From the NCBI GenBank assembly GCA_002399735.1, contig DHEF01000006.1:74705-86966 (forward strand): a stretch of DNA of 12,262 bases, written 5' to 3'. The DNA comes from Chitinophagaceae bacterium UBA4857 (GTDB lineage Bacteria > Bacteroidota > Bacteroidia > Chitinophagales > Chitinophagaceae). Below the pieces are notes generated by a model. That model was not told the DNA's origin. It saw only the letters and a list, made by a program, of their open reading frames with translations, and searched no databases. Below, piece by piece: positions 1 to 6,791 of this stretch. The position numbers were made by a program, and so were the translations under genes. Position 1 is the first letter of the stretch; each line of letters starts with the position of its first letter.

Positions 1-10
1 TAAAGTTACA

Positions 11-36
11 GGTGCACAAGAGTGCTACGCAACCAA
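11..36 (+). repeat. Diverged partial copy of the dispersed intergenic repeat
   Basis: The stretch gcacaagagtgctacgcaa resembles the gtacaagagtgcgacgcaag core found at 1140-1160 (inverted) and 12127-12147, after which the similarity fades. It is followed directly by a CCCC-TTTA-GGGG hairpin at 40-51. It lies downstream of pyrH, beyond that gene's terminator. Similarity was judged by eye only, and this is the weakest member of the family. Confidence 0.4.
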
Positions 37-106
37 ACGCCCCTTTAGGGGTTGGGGCATAGTAGCACAACAGCCGACTACATACAACAAACCCATACTT
101 AAAATA

Positions 107-131
107 AAACCCGGCTTAAAAAACCGGGTTT
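107..131 (-). terminator. Intrinsic terminator of pyrH
   Basis: An 8-bp perfect stem (AAACCCGG at 107-114 with CCGGGTTT at 124-131) encloses a 9-nt loop. Read on the minus strand it is followed by a T-rich tail (TTTTATTTT). It starts 9 nt past the pyrH stop codon, which fits a rho-independent terminator for that gene. Confidence 0.85.
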
Positions 132-139
132 ATAATAGG

Positions 140-850
140 TTAACTTACTAAAGTACCAACTTTTTCGCCGGTTACCACTCTGCGCAGGTTACCTTCTTTG
201 TTCATATCAAAAACAATAATAGGCAGGTTGTTTTCCATGCAAAGTGTAAAGGCTGTCATGTCCATTACACGCAAATTTTTGGTTAAACACTCCTGAAAAG
301 TAATGGTGCCGTATTTAGTCGCAGTAGGGTCTTTTTCCGGATCGGCAGTGTAAATGCCATCTACACGGGTTCCTTTTAAAATTACGTCGGCATTAATTTC
401 TATGGCTCTTAACGATCCGGCAGTATCGGTAGTAAAATACGGGTTACCGGTACCTGCACCAAAAATCACCACACGGCCTTTTTCTACGTGGCGTATAGCA
501 CGACGACGGATGTAAGGCTCGGCAATCTGCTCCATTTTAATGGCACTTTGTAAACGGGTGTATACACCCACTTTTTCAAGCCCGGCCTGTAAAGCCATAC
601 CGTTTATTACGGTGGCCAGCATACCCATATAATCGCCATGTGCACGTTCAATGCCTGTGTCGGCCTCGTTCATGCCGCGGTAAATATTACCACCGCCAAT
701 TACAATGGCTACCTGTACCCCCAGTTCGGTTATCGATTTTACATCACGGGCATATTGCGCAATAACATCGGAGTCCATTCCAAAGTTTTTGTCGCCCATT
801 AACGATTCGCCAGATAGTTTTAATAATACACGTTTATACTTTGGAAGCAT
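140..850 (-). CDS. pyrH: UMP kinase (uridylate kinase)
   Basis: This enzyme phosphorylates UMP to UDP with ATP in the cytoplasm, the committed step from de novo pyrimidine synthesis toward UTP and CTP. The 236-aa length is normal for bacterial PyrH, which belongs to the amino acid kinase family and not to the eukaryotic UMP/CMP kinase fold. Visible signatures are the N-terminal LKLSGES phosphate-binding segment (residues 10-16), the IGGGNIYRG loop (51-59), the HGDYMGM segment (71-77), NPYFTTDTA (136-144) and the nucleotide-binding KGTRVDGIYTADP stretch (159-171). The start ATG at 850 matches the usual MxxxYKRVLLKLSGE beginning. It stands alone here; the usual neighbours frr or tsf could lie outside the window, but the terminator directly downstream shows transcription ends here. 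The family is essential and the gene looks intact. Confidence 0.97.
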   Translation of the reverse strand: MLPKYKRVLLKLSGESLMGDKNFGMDSDVIAQYARDVKSITELGVQVAIVIGGGNIYRGMNEADTGIERAHGDYMGMLATVINGMALQAGLEKVGVYTRLQSAIKMEQIAEPYIRRRAIRHVEKGRVVIFGAGTGNPYFTTDTAGSLRAIEINADVILKGTRVDGIYTADPEKDPTATKYGTITFQECLTKNLRVMDMTAFTLCMENNLPIIVFDMNKEGNLRRVVTGEKVGTLVS

Positions 851-899
851 AGCCAGTAGTTGTGTTGTTTGTAAAAATTAGGTAAGTAATATTCGGGGG

Positions 900-907
900 C
901 GAAGATA
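900..907 (-). promoter_or_regulatory. Possible -7 box of the pyrH promoter
   Basis: On the minus strand TATCTTCG lies about 50 nt upstream of the pyrH ATG and matches the Bacteroidota -7 consensus TAnnTTTG at all but one fixed position. No convincing TTTG -33 box is seen at the expected distance, so this is tentative. Confidence 0.35.
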
Positions 908-1109
908 GGTGAAAATAGTTTTTTTAAAAACCGTAACCTACTGCATTTATACCCAAATAGCATAATGTTTTTTTATGTTGCCGACGTTACAGCTTACAAG
1001 GCAAGAAAAGTTCCAAAGTTTCATGTTAAAAAATTCAATGTTGTTGTGAGCAACAGTGTTATCCTTCTATATACTAAATTACTACATACTCTATACGAAT
1101 TTTATGTTC

Positions 1110-1165
1110 CCAGCTTCAGTTACCTGATTAATCGTCCCTTGCGTCGCACTCTTGTACTGCATCAA
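1110..1165 (-). repeat. Dispersed intergenic repeat, inverted copy
   Basis: Read on the minus strand this has GTTGATGCAGTACAAGAG, then TGCGACGCAAGGGACGAT, then a diverged tail ending ACTGAAGCTGG. The first part is nearly identical to 12124-12150. The tail aligns without gaps to the 12150-12174 tail (catctgtgttactgtagctgg) with scattered substitutions. It is not coding. An open frame across it (965-1195 plus) is explained by the repeat. Confidence 0.7.
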
Positions 1166-1231
1166 CGCGGAGCATCAATGAGGCTAATCCAATAACTAAT
1201 ATCGAATTAATTCTATTGTCCATTGTGCAGT

Positions 1232-1274
1232 ACCCCGTTTCTAACCCCGCTGTTCGGGGTATTTTAATCGGGGT
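1232..1274 (+). repeat. Nested double hairpin of ACCCCG/CGGGGT arms
   Basis: ACCCCG occurs at 1232-1237 and 1244-1249, and CGGGGT at 1255-1260 and 1269-1274. The inner pair closes a 5-nt loop (CTGTT), and the outer pair can close around it. It could be a bidirectional terminator or a structured RNA, but no gene ends next to it. The 590 nt from 851 to 1440 otherwise contain only the repeats listed here. Confidence 0.5.
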
Positions 1275-1316
1275 CTTTCTGTTCGCTTATCATCAGCAGA
1301 TTCGCTGTTATTATAC

Positions 1317-1360
1317 CACCGAGTAGCACAGAGGTTTTTCACGGAGGGACACAGAGAGAA
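1317..1360 (+). repeat. CACAGAG/CACGGAG-type periodic repeat
   Basis: Four related heptamers (caccgag, cacagag, cacggag, cacagag) start at 1317, 1327, 1340 and 1350, that is, at spacings of 10, 13 and 10 nt. Similar CACGGAG/CACAGAG-rich stretches are known as noncoding dispersed sequence in many bacterial genomes. No gene, promoter or terminator was recognised in it. Confidence 0.5.
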
Positions 1361-1440
1361 GTGTGTAAGTCCGTAAATTAATAATAAGTACCCTCATCAG
1401 CTTATTAATATGTTTAGCTTGCAGACAGCATCAATACTTT

Positions 1441-1851
1441 CTATGAATTCCATAACCTGATAACAGGCTGTAGTAATTTATAATTTATAGGAATAATAAT
1501 GCCCGACAATACTGCAACTAAAACAAATCCAAAATATTCTTCTATAAATACATTGTAAAAACTTCTATTAGTAAACAACCATTCTACTACTGTGCATATT
1601 AATATTATTACAAGGCAAAAAACAATTAATAGTGCTGTCTGATTGATTACTTTTTTATTGGGTAAAATCTTTTTTATAAAGAAGTATAATACAACTGTTA
1701 TTAAAACTGGAAGGAATAATACGCCAAAACCAAGTACTAAAACATATAACGACTTATCGTGCACACTAAAAAGCATGGTATAAAGAATTAGTCCCAATCA
1801 TAAAACAAAATCTGTTAATAATGTTAATGCAATAACTCGTTTATAGCTCAT
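1441..1851 (-). pseudogene. Four-helix membrane protein gene interrupted by in-frame TGA
   Basis: I do not recognise the family. Read from an ATG at 1851, the frame gives MSYKRVIALTLLTDFVL, hits TGA at 1800-1798 (codon 18), and stays open for 117 further sense codons to a stop at 1441. Four hydrophobic helices are visible over the whole frame. The TGA falls in the middle of the first one, exactly where a Trp codon (TGG) would suit a membrane helix. The codon right after the TGA is TTG, which could serve as a restart and give a 118-aa product lacking half of helix 1. I prefer a nonsense-mutated gene because the upstream 17 codons continue the helix smoothly and start with a good ATG. Other genes here (the cupin, for example) use TGA as an ordinary stop, so recoding is unlikely. 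The gene is AT-rich and lies alone between repeats, which suits an accessory gene under weak selection. Confidence 0.6.
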
Positions 1852-1935
1852 AATATTTACTTTATAAACCGCTACAAAACTATTAACAATAGTTATAGAA
1901 TTACACGATGATGAATAAATTTATACTGTTGAAGT

Positions 1936-1983
1936 GTGCGACGCAAGGGACAATCATCTGTGTTACTACAGCCGGTACCATAA
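1936..1983 (+). repeat. Dispersed intergenic repeat, direct copy
   Basis: The sequence gtgcgacgcaagg, then an acAatcatctgtgttact core, then RYagcYggt matches 12135-12175 almost base for base over 41 nt, differing only at a few transitions. Both copies continue into a nearby cataa/ccataaa stretch. It lies just past the terminator of the fumarylacetoacetate-hydrolase-family gene. Confidence 0.75.
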
Positions 1984-1987
1984 AAAT

Positions 1988-2031
1988 AAAGGCTGATTAC
2001 ATTAGGGACTTAACCCACGTAATCAGCCTTT
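1988..2031 (-). terminator. Intrinsic terminator of the FAH-family gene
   Basis: A 13-bp perfect stem (aaaggctgattac at 1988-2000 with gtaatcagccttt at 2019-2031) encloses an 18-nt loop. On the minus strand it is followed by TTATTTTTAT. It begins 22 nt after the stop of the 2053-3060 gene, so it terminates that transcript. The stem could also act in the plus direction, but no plus-strand gene ends here. Confidence 0.85.
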
Positions 2032-2052
2032 ACAATTATTAACTATTAATTC

Positions 2053-3060
2053 TTAATTTTTCTTCTGAGCCAATATACTCCAATTGCTTTCTTCGGCAAC
2101 AATATTATTGGTCAATGTCCCTAGGTTGTCAATGTCCATTTCTACTACATCGTTGGGCTGTAACCATTGTTCTTTGTAGTCGGGATTGTTCAATTTACCG
2201 GTGCCGTTAAGCTCTAAAAAACAGCCGGTGCCAACGGTGCCGCTGCCAATAACATCACCGGGATAAAGGGTTACACCGTAGGAGGCACGTTCAATAATTT
2301 CGGCAAAGGTCCAGTCCATATCGCCTACATTGCCACGGCTTACTTCTACACCGTTTACTTTGCAGGTCATGGTCAGGTTCCAGCTACGGCCGGTATGGTT
2401 GGCTTTGGCAGGTATTTCAAATTGTTCCAGTTCATCTAAGGTTACCAACCAGGGGCCAATAACGGTAGCAAAATCTTTTCCTTTTGCAGGGCCAAGGTTC
2501 AATAACATTTCTTCCATTTGTAAACGACGGGCACTCATGTCGTTCATAATCATTAAACCGCCTATGTATTGGTCGGCATGTTCGGCAGGTATATTGCGGC
2601 CTTGTTTGCAAATAACAATGGCGGCCTCTAATTCAAAATCCAGTTTTTCAAAATGGTCGGGCATGCACAATACATTACCCGGGCCTTGTACAGTATGGTG
2701 ATTGGTAAAATAAAAAATGGGGTATTGGTCAAACTCGGCAATCATATCTACCTTGCGGTTGCGGCGTGCCGCAGCAACGTGTTGGCGAAAAGCATACCCA
2801 TCGCGGCAACTGGCCGGAAAAGGTACGGGTGCCAGCAATTGTAATTCGTTAACGGGAACACCGGCATCGGCAGCACGTTTGCCATCCAGTACCATTTGCA
2901 CACCGGCTTTGGCAACAGGGTACAAACTATCCCAATACATTAAAAACATGTTCATGGAGTTAGGCATATCCGGATGCAGGGCATCCATATCATAAACCAA
3001 TCCGTTAATAACAACACCTAACTGTTCGTTTCCTTCTTTTATGTACGATACTATTTTCAT
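2053..3060 (-). CDS. Fumarylacetoacetate hydrolase family protein
   Basis: This is a cytoplasmic metal-dependent hydrolase or decarboxylase of the FAH fold. Tyrosine breakdown (fumarylacetoacetate to fumarate and acetoacetate) is the best-known reaction, but the family is broad and the substrate cannot be fixed from sequence. From the preferred start it has 335 residues. Key features are DGYAFRQHV (87-95, with the likely catalytic His94), the metal ligands in DFELE (Glu143, Glu145) and MNDMSARR (Asp174), the GKDFATVIGPWLV segment (194-206) and the C-terminal GDVIGSGTVGTGC loop (268-280). An in-frame ATG 39 nt upstream (3099) would add 13 residues of low-complexity leader. MKIVSYI at 3060 is the more natural N-terminus, since FAH domains usually begin with such a strand. 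No tyrosine-pathway partner (homogentisate dioxygenase, HPPD) is adjacent. It is divergent from the OmpA-domain gene at 3204 and has its own terminator. Confidence 0.88.
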   Translation of the reverse strand: MKIVSYIKEGNEQLGVVINGLVYDMDALHPDMPNSMNMFLMYWDSLYPVAKAGVQMVLDGKRAADAGVPVNELQLLAPVPFPASCRDGYAFRQHVAAARRNRKVDMIAEFDQYPIFYFTNHHTVQGPGNVLCMPDHFEKLDFELEAAIVICKQGRNIPAEHADQYIGGLMIMNDMSARRLQMEEMLLNLGPAKGKDFATVIGPWLVTLDELEQFEIPAKANHTGRSWNLTMTCKVNGVEVSRGNVGDMDWTFAEIIERASYGVTLYPGDVIGSGTVGTGCFLELNGTGKLNNPDYKEQWLQPNDVVEMDIDNLGTLTNNIVAEESNWSILAQKKN

Positions 3061-3203
3061 GAAATACGTATTTTCTACGGTAATACAATCGGGCTGCAAG
3101 TTATACCAAATGCTTTACAATGCCGTCACCAATTTGTATATTACAATCGGCGCAAAGCTGTAATGCTTTGTTTATTTTTATGCGGTTATACAATATTCCC
3201 TAT

Positions 3204-3953
3204 ATGAAAACAACAGTATTATTTTTTAGTTTAATCAACTTCTCGGCAATAAAAGCACAGCAGGATACTACCATTAATGTATATTTTGATAACAATGTTT
3301 TTGTTTTAACCGCACAACAACAAACGGATTTAGCTGCATATAAAGCAAACACCGTTTGCGTTATTAGTTTTAAAGGTTATGCCGATACGGTTGGCGCCAC
3401 CCATAACAATAAAATACTGGCACAAAAAAGGGTAGATAATGTTGCCGCAGTTTTTAGCGATGTGGCTAATTGTAATACAGATAACCAAACGGCTGCTGGC
3501 GAAACCACCGGCTTTGGTGCAGACTTACAAGAGAACAGAAAGGTGGAGATTAAACTAAAATTAAAACCAACCACTGTTACTACAAACGAAGTAGTAAAAC
3601 GCATCAATAATTTTAATATTCGCTTTTTACCTGATAGGGCCGAGATTGATCCTGCATCGGAACCTTATTTAGATCAGTTATTTACTGAGTTAAGTACCTA
3701 CAACAATGCTCGTTTTGAAATTGTAGGCCATATTAATTTGCAAGGCAAAAAAATAACCAGTCCTAATGACAGGTTTTATAAACTATCGCAACAGCGTGCA
3801 AAACTTATTGCCCAACTTTTACAAGCCAAAGGCATTGCTGCGGACCGGCTACAACACAAAGGCGTTGGCAACAGCGAGCCCCTGCATGTAAAACCTGCCA
3901 ATCAACAAGAGCAAAGAGAAAACATGCGGGTAGAAATAAAAATTCTGCAATAA
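3204..3953 (+). CDS. Secreted protein with two OmpA-like domains
   Basis: The 249-residue product begins with a signal peptide (MKTTVLFFSLINFSAIKAQQ), with likely cleavage after AIKA or nearby. No lipobox cysteine and no beta-barrel are present. Two OmpA/MotB-like modules follow. Module 1 (about 24-120) has YFDNNVFVLT, the GYADTVG turn and the LQENRKVEI end. Module 2 (about 137-249) has NIRFLPDRAEID, the IVGHINLQG turn, YKLSQQRAKLIAQLLQAKGI, and a closing QRENMRVEI that carries the conserved Arg. These modules normally bind the diaminopimelate residue of peptidoglycan, so the protein is probably periplasmic and wall-associated. An in-frame ATG at 3120 would add 28 residues, but the signal peptide only makes sense from 3204. 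Module 1 is shorter and looks degenerate. Its function beyond wall binding is unknown, and nothing in the neighbouring genes suggests a partner. Confidence 0.82.
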   Translation: MKTTVLFFSLINFSAIKAQQDTTINVYFDNNVFVLTAQQQTDLAAYKANTVCVISFKGYADTVGATHNNKILAQKRVDNVAAVFSDVANCNTDNQTAAGETTGFGADLQENRKVEIKLKLKPTTVTTNEVVKRINNFNIRFLPDRAEIDPASEPYLDQLFTELSTYNNARFEIVGHINLQGKKITSPNDRFYKLSQQRAKLIAQLLQAKGIAADRLQHKGVGNSEPLHVKPANQQEQRENMRVEIKILQ

Positions 3954-4014
3954 AATTTTACAAGCCCTTAAGTAGTATAACAACTTTTTATACAGCAAAG
4001 TATTTGGTTTAGGT

Positions 4015-4022
4015 TATTTTTG
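4015..4022 (+). promoter_or_regulatory. Possible -7 box for the aminotransferase gene
   Basis: TATTTTTG matches the Bacteroidota -7 consensus TAnnTTTG exactly, about 70 nt upstream of the preferred ATG at 4093. No clear TTTG lies at the usual -33 distance, so confidence is limited. Confidence 0.4.
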
Positions 4023-4092
4023 CAACTCGTATAACTTAATACATTTATTCATACTTGCTATTGCATTGTCAATGCATGAAAAACAGTTGTTC

Positions 4093-5352
4093 ATGAAACT
4101 TTCGCATTTATCAGAAACATTAATAGGTTCCGAAATAGTAAAATTGGGTGGAGAAATAAAAGAAAAAATTAGACAGGGAAACAAAATTTACAATTTTACC
4201 ATCGGCGATTTTGATCCTGCTATTTTTCCCATACCACAACAACTGGAAGATGATATTGTAGAAGCCTATCGTCAGCATTTTACCAACTATCCGTTGGCCG
4301 AGGGTAATTTGGATTTACGCGAATCCATTGCTGCGTTTACACAACACACTTCGGGCTTGCAATATGGTTTAGATGAAATATTGGTAGCCTCTGGTGGCCG
4401 CCCATTAATTTATGCCGTGTTTCGTGCTATTTGCGATGAAGGCGATAGCATTTTATACGCTGTACCCAGCTGGAACAATAACCACTACACGCATTTTGTA
4501 AAAGGTAAACACATAGTAGTAGAAGCGCATGAAGAAAACAACTTTATGCCTACTGCGGCCGATATTGCACCACATATACAAGACATAAGTTTACTGGCAT
4601 TATGCTCACCGCAAAACCCAACGGGTACTACTTTTCGTAAAGAAGAGTTAGCCGCAATTTGTGAACTGGTAGTTAACGAAAACAATCGCCGTGGCGATGA
4701 GGAGAAAAAACTATACCTGTTGTTTGACCAAATGTATGGTCAGCTAACTTATGGCGATATACAACACCACGATCCCGTATCGTTAAACCCTGCCATGAAA
4801 CCTTACACCATTTACATTGATGCCATTAGCAAAGTATTTGCCGCCACGGGTGTACGTGTGGGTTGGAGTTTAGGCCCGGCAAAAGTTATAGCAAAAATGA
4901 AAGCTATATTAACGCATATTGGTGCTTGGGCGCCCATGGCCGAGCAAAAAGCAACCGCCAAATTTTTAAAAAATCAACCGGCAATAGATGCTTACCTGCA
5001 AAACTTTAAAGCCGAAGCCGAATACCGCTTACAAACTATTTACAATGGTTTTGTGACCATGCAGCAAAAAGGGTTACCTGTAACCGCTATTGCCCCCGAA
5101 GCCGCTATTTACTTAACCGTAAAAATTGATCTGGCGGGTAAAACCACCGCTAACGGAACGGTGTTGCAAAAACAATCAGATGTTACCAGTTATATTTTAG
5201 ACGAAGCCAAAATTGCGTTGGTGCCTTTCTCGGCATTTGGTGCACCGGCTACAAGCGCCTGGTATCGTTTAAGTGTGGGTACTTGTAAAAAAGAAGAAAT
5301 TCCGGCTATGTTGCAGTCGTTGCAATCGGCGGTAGAGAAAGTTAATGGTTAA
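4093..5352 (+). CDS. Pyridoxal-phosphate-dependent aminotransferase, class I/II
   Basis: This is a cytoplasmic fold-type I PLP enzyme of 419 residues, a normal size for the aspartate/aromatic aminotransferase superfamily. The N-terminus MKLSHLSETLIGSEIVKLG and IGDFDP resemble the substrate-clamping arm. NYPLAEGNLDLRESIA is the usual region before the cofactor site. CSPQNPTGTTF carries the conserved Asn that contacts PLP, LLFDQMYGQLTY the Asp and Tyr, and ISKVFAATGVRVGW the Schiff-base lysine (Lys247). RLSVGT near the C-terminus has the Arg expected to bind the substrate carboxylate. I chose the ATG at 4093. The frame can be extended to an ATG at 4072 or a TTG at 4066, but those residues do not look conserved. 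The amino donor and acceptor cannot be told. It appears monocistronic, with 139 nt to the gene before it. A heptamer repeat runs through its stop codon. Confidence 0.9.
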   Translation: MKLSHLSETLIGSEIVKLGGEIKEKIRQGNKIYNFTIGDFDPAIFPIPQQLEDDIVEAYRQHFTNYPLAEGNLDLRESIAAFTQHTSGLQYGLDEILVASGGRPLIYAVFRAICDEGDSILYAVPSWNNNHYTHFVKGKHIVVEAHEENNFMPTAADIAPHIQDISLLALCSPQNPTGTTFRKEELAAICELVVNENNRRGDEEKKLYLLFDQMYGQLTYGDIQHHDPVSLNPAMKPYTIYIDAISKVFAATGVRVGWSLGPAKVIAKMKAILTHIGAWAPMAEQKATAKFLKNQPAIDAYLQNFKAEAEYRLQTIYNGFVTMQQKGLPVTAIAPEAAIYLTVKIDLAGKTTANGTVLQKQSDVTSYILDEAKIALVPFSAFGAPATSAWYRLSVGTCKKEEIPAMLQSLQSAVEKVNG

Positions 5353-5368
5353 TGGTTCATGGTTAATA
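5341..5368 (+). repeat. Heptanucleotide tandem repeat across the stop codon
   Basis: Four consecutive 7-bp units (gttaatg, gttaatg, gttcatg, gttaata) span the end of the aminotransferase gene. Because 7 is not a multiple of 3, gaining or losing a unit would shift the frame and change the C-terminal residues. Confidence 0.7.
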
Positions 5369-5432
5369 GTAGTAGTTGTTTAAGTAGCAGATTGTATTTA
5401 CTTAACAACTTATTATTTAAAACTTATAACTC

Positions 5433-5540
5433 AGGCGGGGCTGTCTGCTGTAGTACTACTATCAGCTACAGTTCCCGCTGCTTTGGGCTACGCTTCGCTC
5501 CGGTGCTACGCACTAAACCCGCCGCATCGGGCAGCCTTTG
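5433..5540 (+). repeat. GC-rich structured intergenic element, probably a dispersed repeat
   Basis: This GC-rich block sits in AT-rich surroundings and lies in the 353-nt gap after the aminotransferase gene. It can fold: GGCGGG (5434-5439) pairs with CCCGCC (5518-5523), GGCTG (5439-5443) could alternatively pair with CAGCC (5532-5536), and CTGTAG (5448-5453) pairs with CTACAG (5466-5471). GCTACGC occurs twice (around 5487 and 5504). On the minus strand it contains actgtagctg and gatagtag, shared with the repeat at 12164-12222, so it may be a relative of that family. An open frame across it (5359-5541) looks like an artefact. The remainder of the gap, 5541-5705, shows nothing I recognise. Confidence 0.55.
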
Positions 5541-5705
5541 AACAGGTTTAATGCTATTAGGCATAAGGTAAGTGTACTTCGCTTACTTAAACCAAACAAA
5601 ATCATTAACTTTAAAATCATGGGTAGTAATTATATATACGCTTGTATTAGATATGAGGATTGTTGGCGGCTATGTTAAACAACTTCCTTTTTAAAACAAA
5701 CTGTT

Positions 5706-5963
5706 TTGACTTTTAAACTTATTAGACCTACGCTTCTTTTTTATGTTGTTGCGGCAACGATAATTTACATCTTAGATAAAGTTTCACCGAGTGGACCTTG
5801 TACGCCGGGCTTAGGAGTGCTTTCTTTTTTCTTTTTAATCCCCATAGTTGTAGCACTTTTATTACGAAACATTTATGCTGCAATTACAACAGATAAAAAA
5901 AATTTCATAACTGCTATCATGCATGGCGTTGCTATTGTTTTATTTTTTGTATTGCTATGGTAA
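5706..5963 (+). CDS. Small three-helix membrane protein with SPSGPCTPGLG motif
   Basis: The predicted product has 85 residues. Hydrophobic helices lie at about 9-23, 38-53 and 67-84, with the loop SPSGPCTPGLG (27-37) between the first two. I recall similar short Bacteroidota membrane proteins with a DKxSPSGPC-PGLG loop, but none with a known function. The start is TTG at 5706. The frame is open upstream to 5679 but has no ATG or GTG there, and the sense of the helix begins right after the TTG. An unrelated frame starts with ATG at 5672 and ends within 45 nt. The gene stands alone. A weak bulged hairpin (5961-5989, no U-tract) follows its stop. Confidence 0.6.
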   Translation: MTFKLIRPTLLFYVVAATIIYILDKVSPSGPCTPGLGVLSFFFLIPIVVALLLRNIYAAITTDKKNFITAIMHGVAIVLFFVLLW

Positions 5964-6067
5964 TTAAACTTAAACGCACAAGTTAATTACTATCATCATT
6001 TGTACATATCTTCAAACTGCAAAAATCGCTTTTTCACCATCAACAATAAGGCTGTCAAACATAAAAA

Positions 6068-6460
6068 ATGAAGAACATAAAATCTCTTTTTTTCTTGACT
6101 TTTTTATCATTTGCTCTTTCGGCTTGTGGGCAAACAAAGAAGGAAAGACTTTTCCTTGGTAAATCATACGCACAAGAGGAGCTAAAACTAGCATTAACTG
6201 ACAAAAAACAACATAATGTAGTTGATAATAAAACTGTAATTATTAAAGACAGTCTAACGGCAATAAATATAGCCGAAGCTATTCTTTTTGGTATTTATGG
6301 TAAAGAGAATATTACTAAACAGCGGCCGTACGAAACCTACTTATTAAACAACTATTGGGTACTAACAGGAACATTACCTAAAGGATCTTTAGGCGGAACC
6401 TTTTTAATAATCATCAATGCTATTGATTGTAAAATCATTAAAATAACGCATGGGAAATAA
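6068..6460 (+). CDS. Lipoprotein with NTF2-fold immunity-like domain
   Basis: The 130-residue precursor has a lipoprotein signal peptide with lipobox LSAC (17-20), so the mature protein should be lipidated at Cys20 and anchored to a membrane facing the periplasm. The C-terminal part (about 55-130) follows the pattern of the NTF2-fold immunity family. A VIIKDSLTAINIAEAIL helix is followed by IYGKENITKQRPY, then the strand NNYWVLTGTLP, and a closing GGTFLIIINAIDCKIIKITHGK region that ends in the typical HGK. Members of this group have been proposed as immunity proteins in polymorphic-toxin systems, but many solitary copies have no shown role. No toxin gene is adjacent here. The assignment rests on pattern memory, not a profile search. 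Confidence 0.7.
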   Translation: MKNIKSLFFLTFLSFALSACGQTKKERLFLGKSYAQEELKLALTDKKQHNVVDNKTVIIKDSLTAINIAEAILFGIYGKENITKQRPYETYLLNNYWVLTGTLPKGSLGGTFLIIINAIDCKIIKITHGK

Positions 6461-6529
6461 AAACAATTGAGCTAATAGAAACCCACTATCGCCTAATTTT
6501 TTTAACTTAAGCTATAAACAAACGTAACG

Positions 6530-6748
6530 ATGTCATTTCAAGCATATATAGACAACATAAAAACCAAGACAGGCAAAACTCCCGCTGACTTTAAAAAGAT
6601 AGCGGAGAAAAAAGGCTTTATCATTGGAGGAAAACTTAACCCGAAAACAAAAGCTACCGAAATTACCAATTGGTTGAAAGAAGAGTTTGAGCTGGGGCAT
6701 GGGCACGCCATGGCTATTTATGCCACTTTTAAAGGAAAAACGGAATAA
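6530..6748 (+). CDS. DUF4287 domain protein
   Basis: A 72-residue cytoplasmic protein made almost entirely of the DUF4287 domain. MSFQAYIDNIKTKTGKTPADF at the start and LKEEFELGHGHAMAIYATFKG at the end (49-69) are the family's signature ends. The biochemical role is unknown to me. There is no signal peptide. The ATG at 6530 is the only sensible start. It is 43 nt from the cupin gene downstream and 69 nt from the lipoprotein gene upstream, so a loose co-transcribed group is possible. A full-length open frame lies antisense to it, but the DUF4287 signature settles the coding strand. Confidence 0.85.
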   Translation: MSFQAYIDNIKTKTGKTPADFKKIAEKKGFIIGGKLNPKTKATEITNWLKEEFELGHGHAMAIYATFKGKTE

Positions 6749-6791
6749 CAAGAAACTGATTTATTCAACATGAGCGAAATAAAAAACGAAA

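Noticed and set aside
965..1195. 76-codon plus-strand open frame between pyrH and the membrane protein gene
   Set aside because: Its second half is a translation of the dispersed repeat (1110-1165), and the first half has no protein-like pattern. It is not a gene.
1317..1360. Possible CRISPR-like array from the regular CACAGAG units
   Set aside because: The units are only 7 bp, with spacers of 3-6 nt, and there are no cas genes. It fits a simple dispersed repeat.
1441..1851. TGA recoded as Trp or selenocysteine in the membrane protein gene
   Set aside because: TGA is used as a normal stop elsewhere in the window (cupin gene), a Trp-to-stop mutation is simpler, and a selenocysteine in mid-helix would be unusual.
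2330..2995. Three plus-strand frames across the FAH-family gene
   Set aside because: They are shadows of a well-conserved minus-strand enzyme.
5359..5541. 60-codon plus-strand frame after the aminotransferase gene
   Set aside because: Low-complexity serine-rich start, and the rest translates the GC-rich structured repeat.
6533..6751. 72-codon minus-strand frame almost exactly opposite the DUF4287 gene
   Set aside because: The plus strand carries the full DUF4287 signature. The antisense frame is Phe/Ser-rich without recognisable features.
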